A DNA stretch of 64,000 nt from Jiangella alba (GCF_900106035.1 NZ_FNUC01000004.1:434001-498000), one strand, 5' to 3'; positions 25,784 through 34,403 are shown, counted from the stretch's first letter. Translations and numbers: made by a program. The notes: a model not told the origin generated them from the letters alone.

Positions 25784-26625
25784 GGCTCGGTCCACAGGAA
25801 GAAGGGGCTGGGGGCGAACCGCGACGGCGTCGCCTCGGCGAGGTCGGCGGGCCGGCCCCCGGCGGCGGCGAGCGCGGCCACGACGTTGACGTACTGGTAG
25901 GTCATGTTCCCGGCGCAGGTCACCCGCTCGTACGTGCACCCCGCGACGGCCGCCGCGAGGTCGCCGTCGCGCATCCAGCCGACGGCGTCGGCGTCGAACC
26001 CGGCGTCGGACGACGCGCCGCCGAGGAACTGCCGCGGCCCGCCGATCTCCGTCGCCATGTGCCCGGACGTGAGCAGCGCGACTCGTGCGCCGGAGTCCCA
26101 GCGGGCGATGCCGTCGCGCACCTGCTCACCCAGCGCGACATAGCGATCCGCACCGGGCAGCGGCGGCAGCACGCCGTTGACGTGGATCGGCACGATCGGC
26201 AGGTCGAACTCGGGCGTCAGGTAGAGCAGCGGCAGCACGAAACTGTGGTCCAGCCGCCATTCGTGGCTGACGGCGAAGTCGATCGGCCCGGTCAGCAGCT
26301 CGCGCCCGGCGATCGCCTCGGCCAGCCCCCGGTGCCCCTGTACCGAACGGTACGGAAGCCCGAACGTGCGCACCTCGTTCTCGAATGTCCCGTGGTACTC
26401 GTCGGCCAGCCCGATCACGAACGCCGGGTTGTTGTCGGAGTAGAACTGCCTGATGTGGTCGGTCCCGATCACCACCACGACGTCGACGGCGGCCGCCTCC
26501 AGCGCCGCGCGGATGCGGGCGAAGTTGGCCGCGACGCCGCGCAGGTCGTCCGGCGGCGGGTCGGTCAGCACCCGCCACAGCAGCGGGTTGTGCGGCGTCG
26601 CCGCGGTCAGCACCAGCTCGGCCAC
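25780..26625 (-). CDS. LigB-like catalytic subunit of a class III extradiol ring-cleavage dioxygenase
   Basis: A 281-residue non-haem Fe(II) dioxygenase. LigB-fold metal and catalytic residues appear as ATPHNPLLW (His near residue 11), VVVIGTDHIRQFYSDN, AVSHEWRLDHSFVLPL and LLTSGHMATEIGGPR. It would open an aromatic ring bearing adjacent hydroxyl, or hydroxyl and amino, groups. The partner LigA-like subunit overlaps directly downstream. The upstream amidohydrolase stop lies 1 nt away. Known two-subunit relatives include protocatechuate 4,5-dioxygenase and 2-aminophenol 1,6-dioxygenase; the presence of a RidA-family gene in the island makes an amino-substituted substrate worth considering (inference). 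Confidence 0.87.
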   Translation of the reverse strand: MAELVLTAATPHNPLLWRVLTDPPPDDLRGVAANFARIRAALEAAAVDVVVVIGTDHIRQFYSDNNPAFVIGLADEYHGTFENEVRTFGLPYRSVQGHRGLAEAIAGRELLTGPIDFAVSHEWRLDHSFVLPLLYLTPEFDLPIVPIHVNGVLPPLPGADRYVALGEQVRDGIARWDSGARVALLTSGHMATEIGGPRQFLGGASSDAGFDADAVGWMRDGDLAAAVAGCTYERVTCAGNMTYQYVNVVAALAAAGGRPADLAEATPSRFAPSPFFLWTEP

Positions 26626-26626
26626 G

Positions 26627-27502
26627 TCACTCCCCCTCGGCCAGGCCGAACAGCCGCAGCGCGTTGTCGCGCAGGATCTTCCGCCGCGACGTGTCCTTCC
26701 AGCCGAGCTCGTCGAACTCGGCCAGCCAGCGGTCCGCCGTCAGGACCGGCCAGTCGGTGCCGAACAGCACGCGGTCGCTGATCACCGAGTCGGCGTACCG
26801 CACGACCTCCGGCGGCAGGTACTTCGGCCCCCAGCCGGACAGGTCCAGGTAGACGTTGGACTTGTGCCAGACCATCGCGATGTTGTCCAGGTGCCACGGC
26901 CACGCCGGGTGCGCGGAGATGATCCGCAGCTCGGGGAACTCGGCCGCGACGTCGTCGACGTACGGGATCGGCCGGGCGTTCTCCAGCCGGTGCCCGCCGC
27001 CGCCCGGCGTACCGGCCCCGGCGCCGGGGAAGCCGCCGTGGAACATCACGACCAGCCCCAGCTCGGCGCAGGTCTCCCAGATCGGGAAGAACCGCCGGTC
27101 GTTGGGGAGGAAGCGCTGCCGGGACGGGTTCAGCTCGCCCACGCCGGCGATGCCGTACTCGGCGTGGCAGCGGCGGATCTCCGCCACGGCCGCCGCGCCC
27201 TTCCACGGGTCGATCCCGGCGAAGGCGAGGAAGACGTCGGGATGCTCGGCCTGCGCCTTGCCGAGCAGGTCGTTCGGCGCGCCGCGGATGCCGGACGTGG
27301 TCTCGGAGTCGGAGTTGACGATCACCGCCATCATCCGCCGCGACCGGTACTGGTCGGCCTGCTCGGCGAACGAGACGACGGGACGCTGCTGGCCGAAGTG
27401 CCGGGCCATCTGCGTCCGGCGCGGGCCCATCGCGGCGAGGAACTCCTCGGTCTGCGGATGGGTGTGGACGTCGACGGCGACGAGGTCGCGGGGCACCGTC
27501 AC
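26627..27502 (-). CDS. Amidohydrolase-family (ACMSD/LigW-like) enzyme
   Basis: A 291-residue TIM-barrel metal-dependent hydrolase or decarboxylase of the amidohydrolase_2 branch. Visible motifs are VDVHTHPQTEEF (metal HxH near residues 12-14), VVMFHGGFPG, RIISAHPAWPWHLDNIAMVW (metal His) and VLFGTDWPVL (catalytic Asp). The same branch contains 2-amino-3-carboxymuconate semialdehyde decarboxylase, LigW-type decarboxylases and LigJ hydratase, all acting next to extradiol cleavage, which fits the neighbouring LigAB-like genes. The GTG at 27502 overlaps the CoA-transferase stop (GTGA). Exact reaction unknown. Confidence 0.84.
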   Translation of the reverse strand: MTVPRDLVAVDVHTHPQTEEFLAAMGPRRTQMARHFGQQRPVVSFAEQADQYRSRRMMAVIVNSDSETTSGIRGAPNDLLGKAQAEHPDVFLAFAGIDPWKGAAAVAEIRRCHAEYGIAGVGELNPSRQRFLPNDRRFFPIWETCAELGLVVMFHGGFPGAGAGTPGGGGHRLENARPIPYVDDVAAEFPELRIISAHPAWPWHLDNIAMVWHKSNVYLDLSGWGPKYLPPEVVRYADSVISDRVLFGTDWPVLTADRWLAEFDELGWKDTSRRKILRDNALRLFGLAEGE

Positions 27503-28620
27503 GACGCCACCGCCTCGCCGGCCGCCAGCGGCGGCGCGGGCCGGTAGCCGGGCGCGCCGCTGCGGTGGAAGACGGTGGACAGCCGCGGCTGCAGCACCTC
27601 GCGGCCGTCCGCCTCGGCCACCGGCTCGGTCAGCGCGAGGTGCGCGACCTGCGGGTCGGCCAGCAGCTCGTCGACGCCGTTGAGCGCGGCGTGCGGGATG
27701 TCGGCGGCGGCCAGCCGGCGCAGCCAGTACTCCCGCGGCCGGGCGGCGGTGATCTCCTTGAGGACCGCGTCCAGCGCGTCGTACTGCCGCACCCGGTTCT
27801 CGCGGCTGGCGAAGCGCGGGTCGTGCGCGAGGTCGGGCCGCTCCAGCACGTCCAGCAGCCCGGTCCAGAACTTCTCCGGCACCGACAGGTGCACGACGAA
27901 CGCGCCGCCGTCGGAGCCGACGCAGGCGAACGCCTGGGCCCGCCGCGGCCGGCTGTCCGGCCGGGACACCTCGCCGGTGCGCAGGTACGTCGACACCGGC
28001 TCGGTGAGGAAGTCGACGACGGAGCCGAGCATCGACACCTCCACGTGCTCGCCGCGCCCGGTCCGCTGCCGGGCGTGCAGCGCGGCGAGCACGGCCTGCG
28101 CGGCGGACATCCCGGACAGCAGGTCGGAGAAGGCCGGGCCGAGCGGGCGCATCGTCCCGGCCGGCACGGTCTGGCTGTACATGCCACTGAGCGCGGAGAT
28201 GACGGTGTCGTACGCGGGCCGGCCGGCGTACGGGCCGTCCGGGCCGAACCCGGTGATCGAGCAGACGATCAGCCGCGGGTTGACCCGTTCCAGCTCGGGG
28301 TAGCCGACGCCGAGGCGGGCGGTGACGCCGGGCCGGAAGTTCTCGATCAGCACGTCCGCCGTCGCCACCAGGCGGGTCAGCTCGTCCCGCCCGGCGTCCG
28401 TCTTGAGGTCCAGCACGACGCCGGACTTGTTGCGGTTGTACGCGGCGAACTGCGGGCTGGTGTCGGCGTCGCCGCCCTCCCACCGTCGCATCGGGTCACC
28501 GCTGGGCGACTCGACCTTCAGCACGTCCGCGCCGAGGTCGGCCAGCAGCTTGCCGGCGAACGGCCCGGAGATGTACTGGGCCAGCTCGATCACGCGCAGG
28601 CCGGCCAGCGGGCCGGTCAT
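27499..28620 (-). CDS. CaiB/BaiF-type (class III) CoA-transferase
   Basis: A 373-residue protein with family features throughout: LAGLRVIELAQYISGPFAGK at the N-terminus, LGADVLKVESPSGDPMR, NRNKSGVVLDLKTDAG, a probable catalytic Asp in a segment equivalent to ISALSGM, and the C-terminal LLADPQVAHL. It would transfer CoA between a carboxylic acid and a donor thioester without a covalent acyl-phosphate step. In this operon it may activate the starting aromatic acid or a ring-cleavage product. It overlaps both neighbours (OsmC by ATGA, amidohydrolase by GTGA). Confidence 0.88.
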   Translation of the reverse strand: MTGPLAGLRVIELAQYISGPFAGKLLADLGADVLKVESPSGDPMRRWEGGDADTSPQFAAYNRNKSGVVLDLKTDAGRDELTRLVATADVLIENFRPGVTARLGVGYPELERVNPRLIVCSITGFGPDGPYAGRPAYDTVISALSGMYSQTVPAGTMRPLGPAFSDLLSGMSAAQAVLAALHARQRTGRGEHVEVSMLGSVVDFLTEPVSTYLRTGEVSRPDSRPRRAQAFACVGSDGGAFVVHLSVPEKFWTGLLDVLERPDLAHDPRFASRENRVRQYDALDAVLKEITAARPREYWLRRLAAADIPHAALNGVDELLADPQVAHLALTEPVAEADGREVLQPRLSTVFHRSGAPGYRPAPPLAAGEAVAS

Positions 28621-29213
28621 CGGGTCGTCATCTCCTCGTGCTCCTCGCTCAGCTCATCGGGTCGGTCGTCGTACGTGGTGGTGCCGTTGTGGGTGATCAG
28701 CAGGTGCACGGGGACCGCCGCCCGCACCAGCGACGTGACCGGGCAGCGGCGCGCGGCCTCCCGGACGACGGCGAGGACGGCGTCGGGCGACGCGGGGCTG
28801 CGCAGCCGCACGTCGAGGACGAACCACTGCGGGTGCGCCGGGACGTCGTCGACCAGGTGCTCGCCGCGCATGTCCAGCAGCGTGCGCACGTCGATCTGCA
28901 GCTCGTGCAGGGCCACGTCGTGCAGGGCGGCCACCTTCGCGCACCAGACCTGCAGGCAGAACGCCAGGCCGCTGAGCAGGTAGCGCATCGGGCTGGGGGC
29001 CGAGCCCAGGCCGGCCCGGGCCACCGACTCGTCGCAGCGGAACTCGTACGGCTGGTCGTACTGCATGAACCGGGCGACGGCGCGCACGTCCTGCTCCAGC
29101 CGGGTGGACACCCAGGGGCGCATGCGCGCCGCGCCGGGCTCGCGGGACAGCCGCTCGCGGGTCGACAGCACGACCTCACGCAGGTGCGACGCGTTGGTCA
29201 GCTCATCGGACAC
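28617..29213 (-). CDS. OsmC-family protein
   Basis: A 198-residue OsmC-fold protein, longer than typical OsmC/Ohr (about 140) because of an N-terminal helical extension of about 50 residues. The two redox-type cysteines are present: one in LLSGLAFCLQVW and one in ARRCPVTSLVRAAVPV. Classical OsmC/Ohr proteins reduce organic hydroperoxides. OsmC-like genes also occur inside catabolic operons, where their role is unclear. It overlaps the dehydrogenase gene upstream by 11 nt and the CoA-transferase gene downstream by 4 nt, so it is tightly built into this operon. Confidence 0.83.
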   Translation of the reverse strand: MSDELTNASHLREVVLSTRERLSREPGAARMRPWVSTRLEQDVRAVARFMQYDQPYEFRCDESVARAGLGSAPSPMRYLLSGLAFCLQVWCAKVAALHDVALHELQIDVRTLLDMRGEHLVDDVPAHPQWFVLDVRLRSPASPDAVLAVVREAARRCPVTSLVRAAVPVHLLITHNGTTTYDDRPDELSEEHEEMTTR

Positions 29214-30222
29214 GGATCACGACCTTCCCGCGACGGCTGCGATCGCCCAGGGCCGCCCACGCGGCGTGGATCTCGGCCAGCGGGTACTCGGCGGCGATCT
29301 CGGGGACGACGACGCCGGCGGCCACCAGCTCCAAGGCCCGGACGACGTCGTCGTAGCCGGCCGACGCCGCGCCGACGACCGTGTGCCGCCGCTGGTAGAA
29401 CGTCCGCGGGTCGAGCCGCAGCTGCCCGGCGGACGACGCCGCGCAGAGCACCAGCCGGCCGCGCCAGGCCAGGCAGCGCGCCGCCGCCGTCAGCACGTCG
29501 GCCCGGCCGGTGCCGTCGACCACGACGTCGGCGCCGTCCGGCGCGCGGGCCGCGACCAGCTCCGGCAGGTCGTCCGGCTCGGCGTAGCGCAGCGGCTCGG
29601 CCCCCGCGGTCGTTACGTCCGCCGACGTCGACGCGGCGAGCACGCGCGCCCCGGCGTGCCGGGCCAGTTGCACGGCCGCCGACCCGATGGCGCCGGTCGC
29701 GCCGGTGACCAGGACCGTCGCGCCCGCCTCGATGCCGCCGGCCGCCTCGATGGCGTGCAGCGCGATGGGGACGCTGTGCACCGCGGCGGTGGCGGTGGCG
29801 TGGTCGAGCCCGCCGATGGGGATCGCGGCGCGTTCCGGCACCGCGACGTACTGCGCCGCGCCGCCGTCGCGGTGCCCGCCGACGACCCGCTGGGCGGTGC
29901 AGTCGGCGTCCTCGCCGGCCCGGCAGTACCGGCAGGTCCCGCAGGCGATGTTCGGCTTGACGACGACCTGCTCGCCGCGCCGGTCGCCGGGCACGTCCGG
30001 GCCCAGCTCGACGATCTCGCCGGCCGGGTCGATGCCGGGGACCAGCGGCAGCCGCGCCGCCGCACCGGGACCCCGTCCGTTCATGACGTGCAGGTCGAGG
30101 TGGTTCGCGCCGACGGTCCGCACCGCGACCAGCACCTCGCCGGCGGCCGGGCGCGGCCTCGGCAGCGGCCCGACGACGACACCGTCGGCACCGCCCGGCG
30201 CGACCACCGCCGCGCCGGTCAT
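29203..30222 (-). CDS. Medium-chain dehydrogenase/reductase (quinone-oxidoreductase-like)
   Basis: A 339-residue MDR-superfamily oxidoreductase. The structural-zinc lobe is intact (CGTCRYCRAGEDADC, four Cys), as is the nucleotide-binding site VTGATGAIGSAAVQLA. The catalytic-zinc Cys expected near residue 40 is replaced (VGANHLDLHV), which is the pattern of quinone-oxidoreductase-like members rather than true alcohol dehydrogenases. It would reduce or oxidise an enone, quinone or aldehyde with NAD(P)H. ATG 30222 overlaps the ABC ATPase stop (ATGA). Its role in the aromatic pathway is inferred from position. Confidence 0.85.
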   Translation of the reverse strand: MTGAAVVAPGGADGVVVGPLPRPRPAAGEVLVAVRTVGANHLDLHVMNGRGPGAAARLPLVPGIDPAGEIVELGPDVPGDRRGEQVVVKPNIACGTCRYCRAGEDADCTAQRVVGGHRDGGAAQYVAVPERAAIPIGGLDHATATAAVHSVPIALHAIEAAGGIEAGATVLVTGATGAIGSAAVQLARHAGARVLAASTSADVTTAGAEPLRYAEPDDLPELVAARAPDGADVVVDGTGRADVLTAAARCLAWRGRLVLCAASSAGQLRLDPRTFYQRRHTVVGAASAGYDDVVRALELVAAGVVVPEIAAEYPLAEIHAAWAALGDRSRRGKVVIRVR

Positions 30223-31076
30223 CACCGCTGGTCCTTCGCGGCGTCGCGGGCGTCGTTCTCGAGCACGTCCCAGAGGTGGTTGCGCAGCTCGACGTAGCGC
30301 GGGTCGCCCTGGGCGGCCCGCTCGGACCGCGGGCGGGGCAGGTCGACGTCGAGGATCTCCGCCACCGTGCCGGGATGGCGGCTGAACACCGCCACCCGGT
30401 CGCCGAGCAGGATCGCCTCCTCGATGCTGTGCGTGATGAACATGACCGTCTTGCCGGTCGTGGCGATGATCCGCTCCAGCTCGCCGCGCATGACCTCGCG
30501 GGTGAGCGCGTCGACCGCGCCGAGCGGCTCGTCCATCAGCAGGATCGCCGGCTCGGCGACCAGCGCCCGGGCGAGGCCGACCCGCTGCTGCATGCCGCCG
30601 GACAGCTGACGCGGGTAGGCGTTCTCGAAGCCGGTCAGCCCGACCAGCTCGATCGCGTCCTGCACCTGCCGCTCGGCGTCGCGGCCGCGCAGCTTCGTCT
30701 GCATCTCCATGCCGAACTTCACGTTCGCCGCGACCGTCCGCCACGGCATCAGCGCGTAGTCCTGGAAGACGACCGCACGGTCCGGCCCGGGGCCGGTGAC
30801 CGGCGCGCCGTCGACCGTGACCGTGCCCTCCGTCGCGGGCACGATGCCGGCGACGGTGTTCATCATCGTGGTCTTGCCGCAGCCGCTGGGCCCGAGCACC
30901 GTCAGCACCTCACCGGGGAACACGTCGAGGTTCACGTCCTCGATCGCGACCACCTGCTTGCCCTTCCGGCCGGCGCCGTAGCGGACCGACAGGCCGCGGA
31001 CGCTGATGAGCGGCCGCCGGTCCTGCGGGCGGCGCCCCGGCGGCTGGCCGGCCTCGGTGGCGAGCGAGATGCCCAT
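30222..31076 (-). CDS. ABC importer ATPase (SsuB/TauB/NrtD-like)
   Basis: A 284-residue ATPase with Walker A GPSGCGKTT, Q-loop region VVFQDYALMPWRTV, signature LSGGMQQRVGLARAL, Walker B ILLMDEPLGAVDAL and switch His in FITHSIEEA. It belongs to the nitrate/sulfonate/taurine-type importer group. The permeases and substrate-binding protein of this group lie in the divergent operon beginning at 31296, so the transporter is split across the shared promoter region. GGGAGA precedes ATG 31076; the frame is open farther upstream but lacks family sequence. Confidence 0.9.
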   Translation of the reverse strand: MGISLATEAGQPPGRRPQDRRPLISVRGLSVRYGAGRKGKQVVAIEDVNLDVFPGEVLTVLGPSGCGKTTMMNTVAGIVPATEGTVTVDGAPVTGPGPDRAVVFQDYALMPWRTVAANVKFGMEMQTKLRGRDAERQVQDAIELVGLTGFENAYPRQLSGGMQQRVGLARALVAEPAILLMDEPLGAVDALTREVMRGELERIIATTGKTVMFITHSIEEAILLGDRVAVFSRHPGTVAEILDVDLPRPRSERAAQGDPRYVELRNHLWDVLENDARDAAKDQR

Positions 31077-31295
31077 GCGGTGTCTCCCGTCGATCTGCGA
31101 TGCGTTTGGTCGAGCGTAGGAAAAAGCGGTGACCGGCGGAAGGAAACGTACCGAGCGAAATCCGCATCGCGTGATACGGGAATGGGGAGAACGCGGGTCT
31201 CGACTCCGGCCGCGCAATCAATATGGTGATGCGAATACTGATCGGCCCGGAACCCCGGTGGGCATCGGCGGAACCTCGTGGAACGGAGATGTGAA
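31077..31295. promoter_or_regulatory. Divergent promoter region of the catabolic island
   Basis: A 219-nt spacer, visibly less G+C-rich than its flanks, serves both operons. An 8-bp inverted pair, GCGATGCG (31097-31104) and CGCATCGC (31163-31170), is separated by 58 nt, which could suit a looping or dimeric regulator such as the island's LysR protein. Specific -10/-35 boxes are uncertain. Confidence 0.45.
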
Positions 31296-32387
31296 ATGCG
31301 CAGATCACTGGTGCTGCCAGTCGCCATGATCGCCGGCACGGCCATGATCACGCTCGCGGCCTGCACCGACGTGCCGTCGACGGCCGGGGACGACGATCCC
31401 GTCGAGGCCGCCGACCTCGGTGACGGCGAGCCGGGAGCCGCCGAGGACACCGAAATCACGGTCGCGATCCCCTTTCCGGACATCACCATGTACTCCATGT
31501 ACGTCGTGGGCACGGAGTTGGGCTTCTACGAGGACGAAGGTCTTTCCGTGGAAGTGATCACCGCCGACAACGTCAATGCGGCGGTGTCCAGCGGAAGCGC
31601 CGACATCGGCGTGGAAAGTGCCGGCGCCGTGATCGAAGCGGTGCGCGCGGGAGTCGGCGTCATGCCACTGGCCGGGCACTTCTGCCGGCAGAACTTCGAC
31701 TTCGCCGTGCAGCCCGGCGTCACCTCCGTCGACCAGCTGGCCGGCACCGACATCGTGCTGGCCGGCACCACCGGCGACCCGGCCGAGTTCCAGCGCCAGC
31801 GGGTGCTGGAGGAGGAGGGTTGGGGCATCGACGACGTCGACGTGAACATCGTCTATCCCGGCCCCGACTCCGCCACCTGGCGCGAGTTCTTCGTCACCGA
31901 CCGCGTCTCGCTGATCCCGTTCTACGGCGACGACCGGCCCGCGCTGGACGAGTACGGCGCGAACATCGCCATCGAGACGCTGCGGCCGTGGGCCAACGAC
32001 CTGCACGTGGCCGGCAAGGGCTGGCTGGCCGACAACCCGAACAGCGCGGTCCGGTTCCTGCGCGCCACCATGAAGTCGCTGGAGCACATCCTCGCGCCCG
32101 GCGTCGGCGAGATCCCGGAGAACAAGGACGAGATCCTCGACATCTACGCGGCCAACGACTTCGAGGTCGACGACCTGCGGTCGCAGGACCACCCGTGGGT
32201 GCTGGACGCGCACCTGGCCTGCCCGAACCTGTACTTCGACCAGGAGGCGTGGGACACCACCATCGAGACGCAGGAGCTCGACCCGCTGCCGTTCGAGGAG
32301 CACGTCGACCTGTCCTACCTGAACAAGGCGCAGGAACTGCTCGGACTGGACGCCGCGATGCCCTCTGAGGAGCTGGTCTACCCGTGA
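31296..32387 (+). CDS. ABC transporter substrate-binding lipoprotein (SsuA/NMT1-like)
   Basis: A 363-residue extracytoplasmic binding protein. The lipobox LAAC (Cys at about residue 25) follows a short Arg-Arg signal. The mature part starts with an acidic linker, then the type II binding fold: ITVAIPFPDITMYSMYVVGT, LGFYEDEGLSVEVI and VSSGSADIGVESAGAVIEAV, all typical of the NMT1/SsuA family that captures small aromatic, sulfonate or pyrimidine-like ligands. I chose ATG 31296 because CGGAG lies about 9 nt upstream; a GTG six codons earlier is possible. Its stop overlaps the permease start (GTGA). Confidence 0.88.
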   Translation: MRRSLVLPVAMIAGTAMITLAACTDVPSTAGDDDPVEAADLGDGEPGAAEDTEITVAIPFPDITMYSMYVVGTELGFYEDEGLSVEVITADNVNAAVSSGSADIGVESAGAVIEAVRAGVGVMPLAGHFCRQNFDFAVQPGVTSVDQLAGTDIVLAGTTGDPAEFQRQRVLEEEGWGIDDVDVNIVYPGPDSATWREFFVTDRVSLIPFYGDDRPALDEYGANIAIETLRPWANDLHVAGKGWLADNPNSAVRFLRATMKSLEHILAPGVGEIPENKDEILDIYAANDFEVDDLRSQDHPWVLDAHLACPNLYFDQEAWDTTIETQELDPLPFEEHVDLSYLNKAQELLGLDAAMPSEELVYP

Positions 32388-33214
32388 CGTCTGTCGCGAC
32401 CGGTCCATCCCGGGCCGCGGGGCCGAGCCTCGCGGCCCGGCTGGCCGCCCTGGACCCTCGGTACAAGGCGCTGATCGTCGCCGGCGAGGTGCTGGTGGTG
32501 CTGGCGCTCTGGCAGCTCCTCGTCGGGTCGTGGCGGGTGGTCAACCCGATCTTCCTGCCGCCGCCGCTGAGCATCCTGGAGGGGTTCGACGAACTGCTGG
32601 CGTCCGGGCAGCTGGGCGAGCACATCGCCACGTCGATCCGGTCCTGGCTGACCGGGTTCGGGCTGGCGACGCTGATCGGGGTGCCGCTCGGGCTGCTGAT
32701 GGGCTCGTCGCTCGCCGTCGACCGCGTCGTCGGGCCGCTGGCCTGGACGATCTACGCGACGCCGATGCTCGCGTACCAGCCGCTGGCGCTGGCGTGGTTC
32801 GGGTTCGGCACCGGGCCGGTGGTGTTCCTGGTGGTCATGGGCGCGCTGTTCCCGATCCTGCTGAACGTGTCGGCCGGCATGCGCACCACCAGCCCGTCGC
32901 TGGTCAACGCCGCCCGCGTGTACGGCGGCGGCCGGCTGCAGCTGTACCGGAAGGTGTTCCTGCCGTCGACGGTGGCGTTCCTCATCGCCGGCATGCGGCA
33001 GGGCGCGGTGATGGCGACCATCGCGCTGATCGTCGCGGAGCTGGCCGGCACCTCGACGGGCATGGGCGCGCTGATCGTCCGCACGGCGAACAGCTACCAG
33101 ACCGACCAGTCGTTCGCCGCCATCGCGATGGTCGTCCTCTGGAGCGTCGGCATGACCCAGCTGATCGGCGGCGTCGGGCGCTGGGTGGCGCCCTGGACGA
33201 AGGGGACACGATGA
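32384..33214 (+). CDS. ABC transporter permease (SsuC-like), first of two
   Basis: A 276-residue inner-membrane protein with about six hydrophobic segments. The first (LIVAGEVLVVLALWQLLVG) is followed by a cytoplasmic-facing NPIFLPPPLSILEGF segment seen in this permease family. The coupling loop contains AARVYGGGRLQLYRKVFLPS. GTG start overlaps the SBP stop; the stop overlaps the next permease start (ATGA). Two non-identical permeases imply a heterodimeric channel served by the ATPase at 30222. Confidence 0.88.
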   Translation: MTSVATGPSRAAGPSLAARLAALDPRYKALIVAGEVLVVLALWQLLVGSWRVVNPIFLPPPLSILEGFDELLASGQLGEHIATSIRSWLTGFGLATLIGVPLGLLMGSSLAVDRVVGPLAWTIYATPMLAYQPLALAWFGFGTGPVVFLVVMGALFPILLNVSAGMRTTSPSLVNAARVYGGGRLQLYRKVFLPSTVAFLIAGMRQGAVMATIALIVAELAGTSTGMGALIVRTANSYQTDQSFAAIAMVVLWSVGMTQLIGGVGRWVAPWTKGTR

Positions 33215-33996
33215 GCCGTCGCTCCGACCTGCGCTACGTCCTGCTGCTGGCGGCCGTCGTCGTGGTGCTGCTGGTGTTCTGGCAGCTCGCCGTCACCACC
33301 TTCGGGCTGGTCGAGCAGGCGTTCCTGCCGCCGCCGACGGACGTGGGCGCGGCGTTCGTCGACCTGCTCGGCGACCCAGAGTTCTGGGACGCGTTCGTGT
33401 TCAGCCTGCAGAACCTGTTCGCCGGGCTGGCGCTGGCGATCGTCGTCGGGCTGGTCGTGGGGCTGACGGTCGGCTGGTTCCCCGTCCTGCACTTCACCGT
33501 GGCGCCGTTCCTCTGGCTGCTCTACTCGACGCCGAAGGTGGCGCTGGCGCCGTTGTTCATCCTGGCCCTGGGCCTGGGCAGCGCGTCGAAGATCGCGCTG
33601 GCGTTCCTGCTGGCGGTGTTCCCGATCCTGCTCAACACCATGGAGGGGGTCGAGACCGTGAACGGCTCGCTGATCCGGGCCGGCCGCGTCTTCGGGTTCC
33701 GCGGGCCGGCGCTCGGGCTGAAGATCGTGCTGCCGGCGACGCTGCCGTTCTCCCTCGCCGGCATCCAGCGCGGCTCGGCGCTCGCGTTCACCGGCGTCGT
33801 GCTGGGCGAGTTCCTGGGCGGCGCCGGCGGGCTGGGGCACCGGCTGGAGCAGGTCGCGTTCGACTTCCGCATGGACGAGGCGCTGGCGATCGTGCTGGTC
33901 ATGGTGATCGTGGCGAACGGCCTGCTGCTGGCGATCTCGGCCGCCCGGCGCAAGTGGGCGCCGTGGTACGAGGCCGGCGTCAGGTCGGTGGGCTGA
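33211..33996 (+). CDS. ABC transporter permease (SsuC-like), second of two
   Basis: A 261-residue membrane protein with about six membrane segments, paralogous to the preceding permease. It has LPPPTDVGAAFVDLL near the N-terminus and the coupling-loop segment AGRVFGFRGPALGLKIVLPA. It starts by ATGA overlap with the first permease and its stop overlaps the RidA start by one base (TGATG), so all four genes of the rightward operon are translationally linked. Confidence 0.88.
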   Translation: MSRRSDLRYVLLLAAVVVVLLVFWQLAVTTFGLVEQAFLPPPTDVGAAFVDLLGDPEFWDAFVFSLQNLFAGLALAIVVGLVVGLTVGWFPVLHFTVAPFLWLLYSTPKVALAPLFILALGLGSASKIALAFLLAVFPILLNTMEGVETVNGSLIRAGRVFGFRGPALGLKIVLPATLPFSLAGIQRGSALAFTGVVLGEFLGGAGGLGHRLEQVAFDFRMDEALAIVLVMVIVANGLLLAISAARRKWAPWYEAGVRSVG

Positions 33997-34403
33997 TGCG
34001 CCGCGAGGTCGTGACGCCACCGGACGTCTATGCGCCGACGTGGCAGTTCAGCCAGGCGGTGAAGGTGACCGGCGGCAGCACCGTCTACGTCAGCGGGATC
34101 ATGGGCTTCCGGCCCGACGGCACCATGCCCGACGACATCGTCGAGCAGGCCGATCTCGTCTTCGCCAACCTGCGCGCCGTGCTCGTCGCCGCCGGCGGCA
34201 CCCTCGACGACGTCGTCAAGGTCACCGTCTACGTCGGCGAGGACTACCTCGCTCACCGGGAGGAGCTGCGCGAGGTGCGGGCGCGCTACTTCGCCGGGGC
34301 GGCGTACCCGGCCAGCACGCTGGTGCGTGTGGCCGGGTTCGCCGACCCCCGCTACCGCATCGAGGTCGAAGCCGTCGCCGTCCTCGCCGTCACTCCCCCT
34401 TGA
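33996..34403 (+). CDS. RidA-family (YjgF/YER057c) protein, possible deaminase
   Basis: A 135-residue RidA-fold protein: YAPTWQFSQAVKVTGGSTVY, VSGIMGF, FANLRAVLVAAGGTLDDVVK and a C-terminal RYRIEVEAVAVLA. The usual RidA active-site Arg is probably the one in TLVRVAGFADPR. Canonical RidA hydrolyses reactive enamines. In 2-aminophenol and related pathways the family supplies a 2-aminomuconate deaminase, so placement in this island suggests release of ammonia from a ring-cleavage product (inference). It overlaps the convergent rtcB-like gene by 14 nt. Confidence 0.84.
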   Translation: MRREVVTPPDVYAPTWQFSQAVKVTGGSTVYVSGIMGFRPDGTMPDDIVEQADLVFANLRAVLVAAGGTLDDVVKVTVYVGEDYLAHREELREVRARYFAGAAYPASTLVRVAGFADPRYRIEVEAVAVLAVTPP

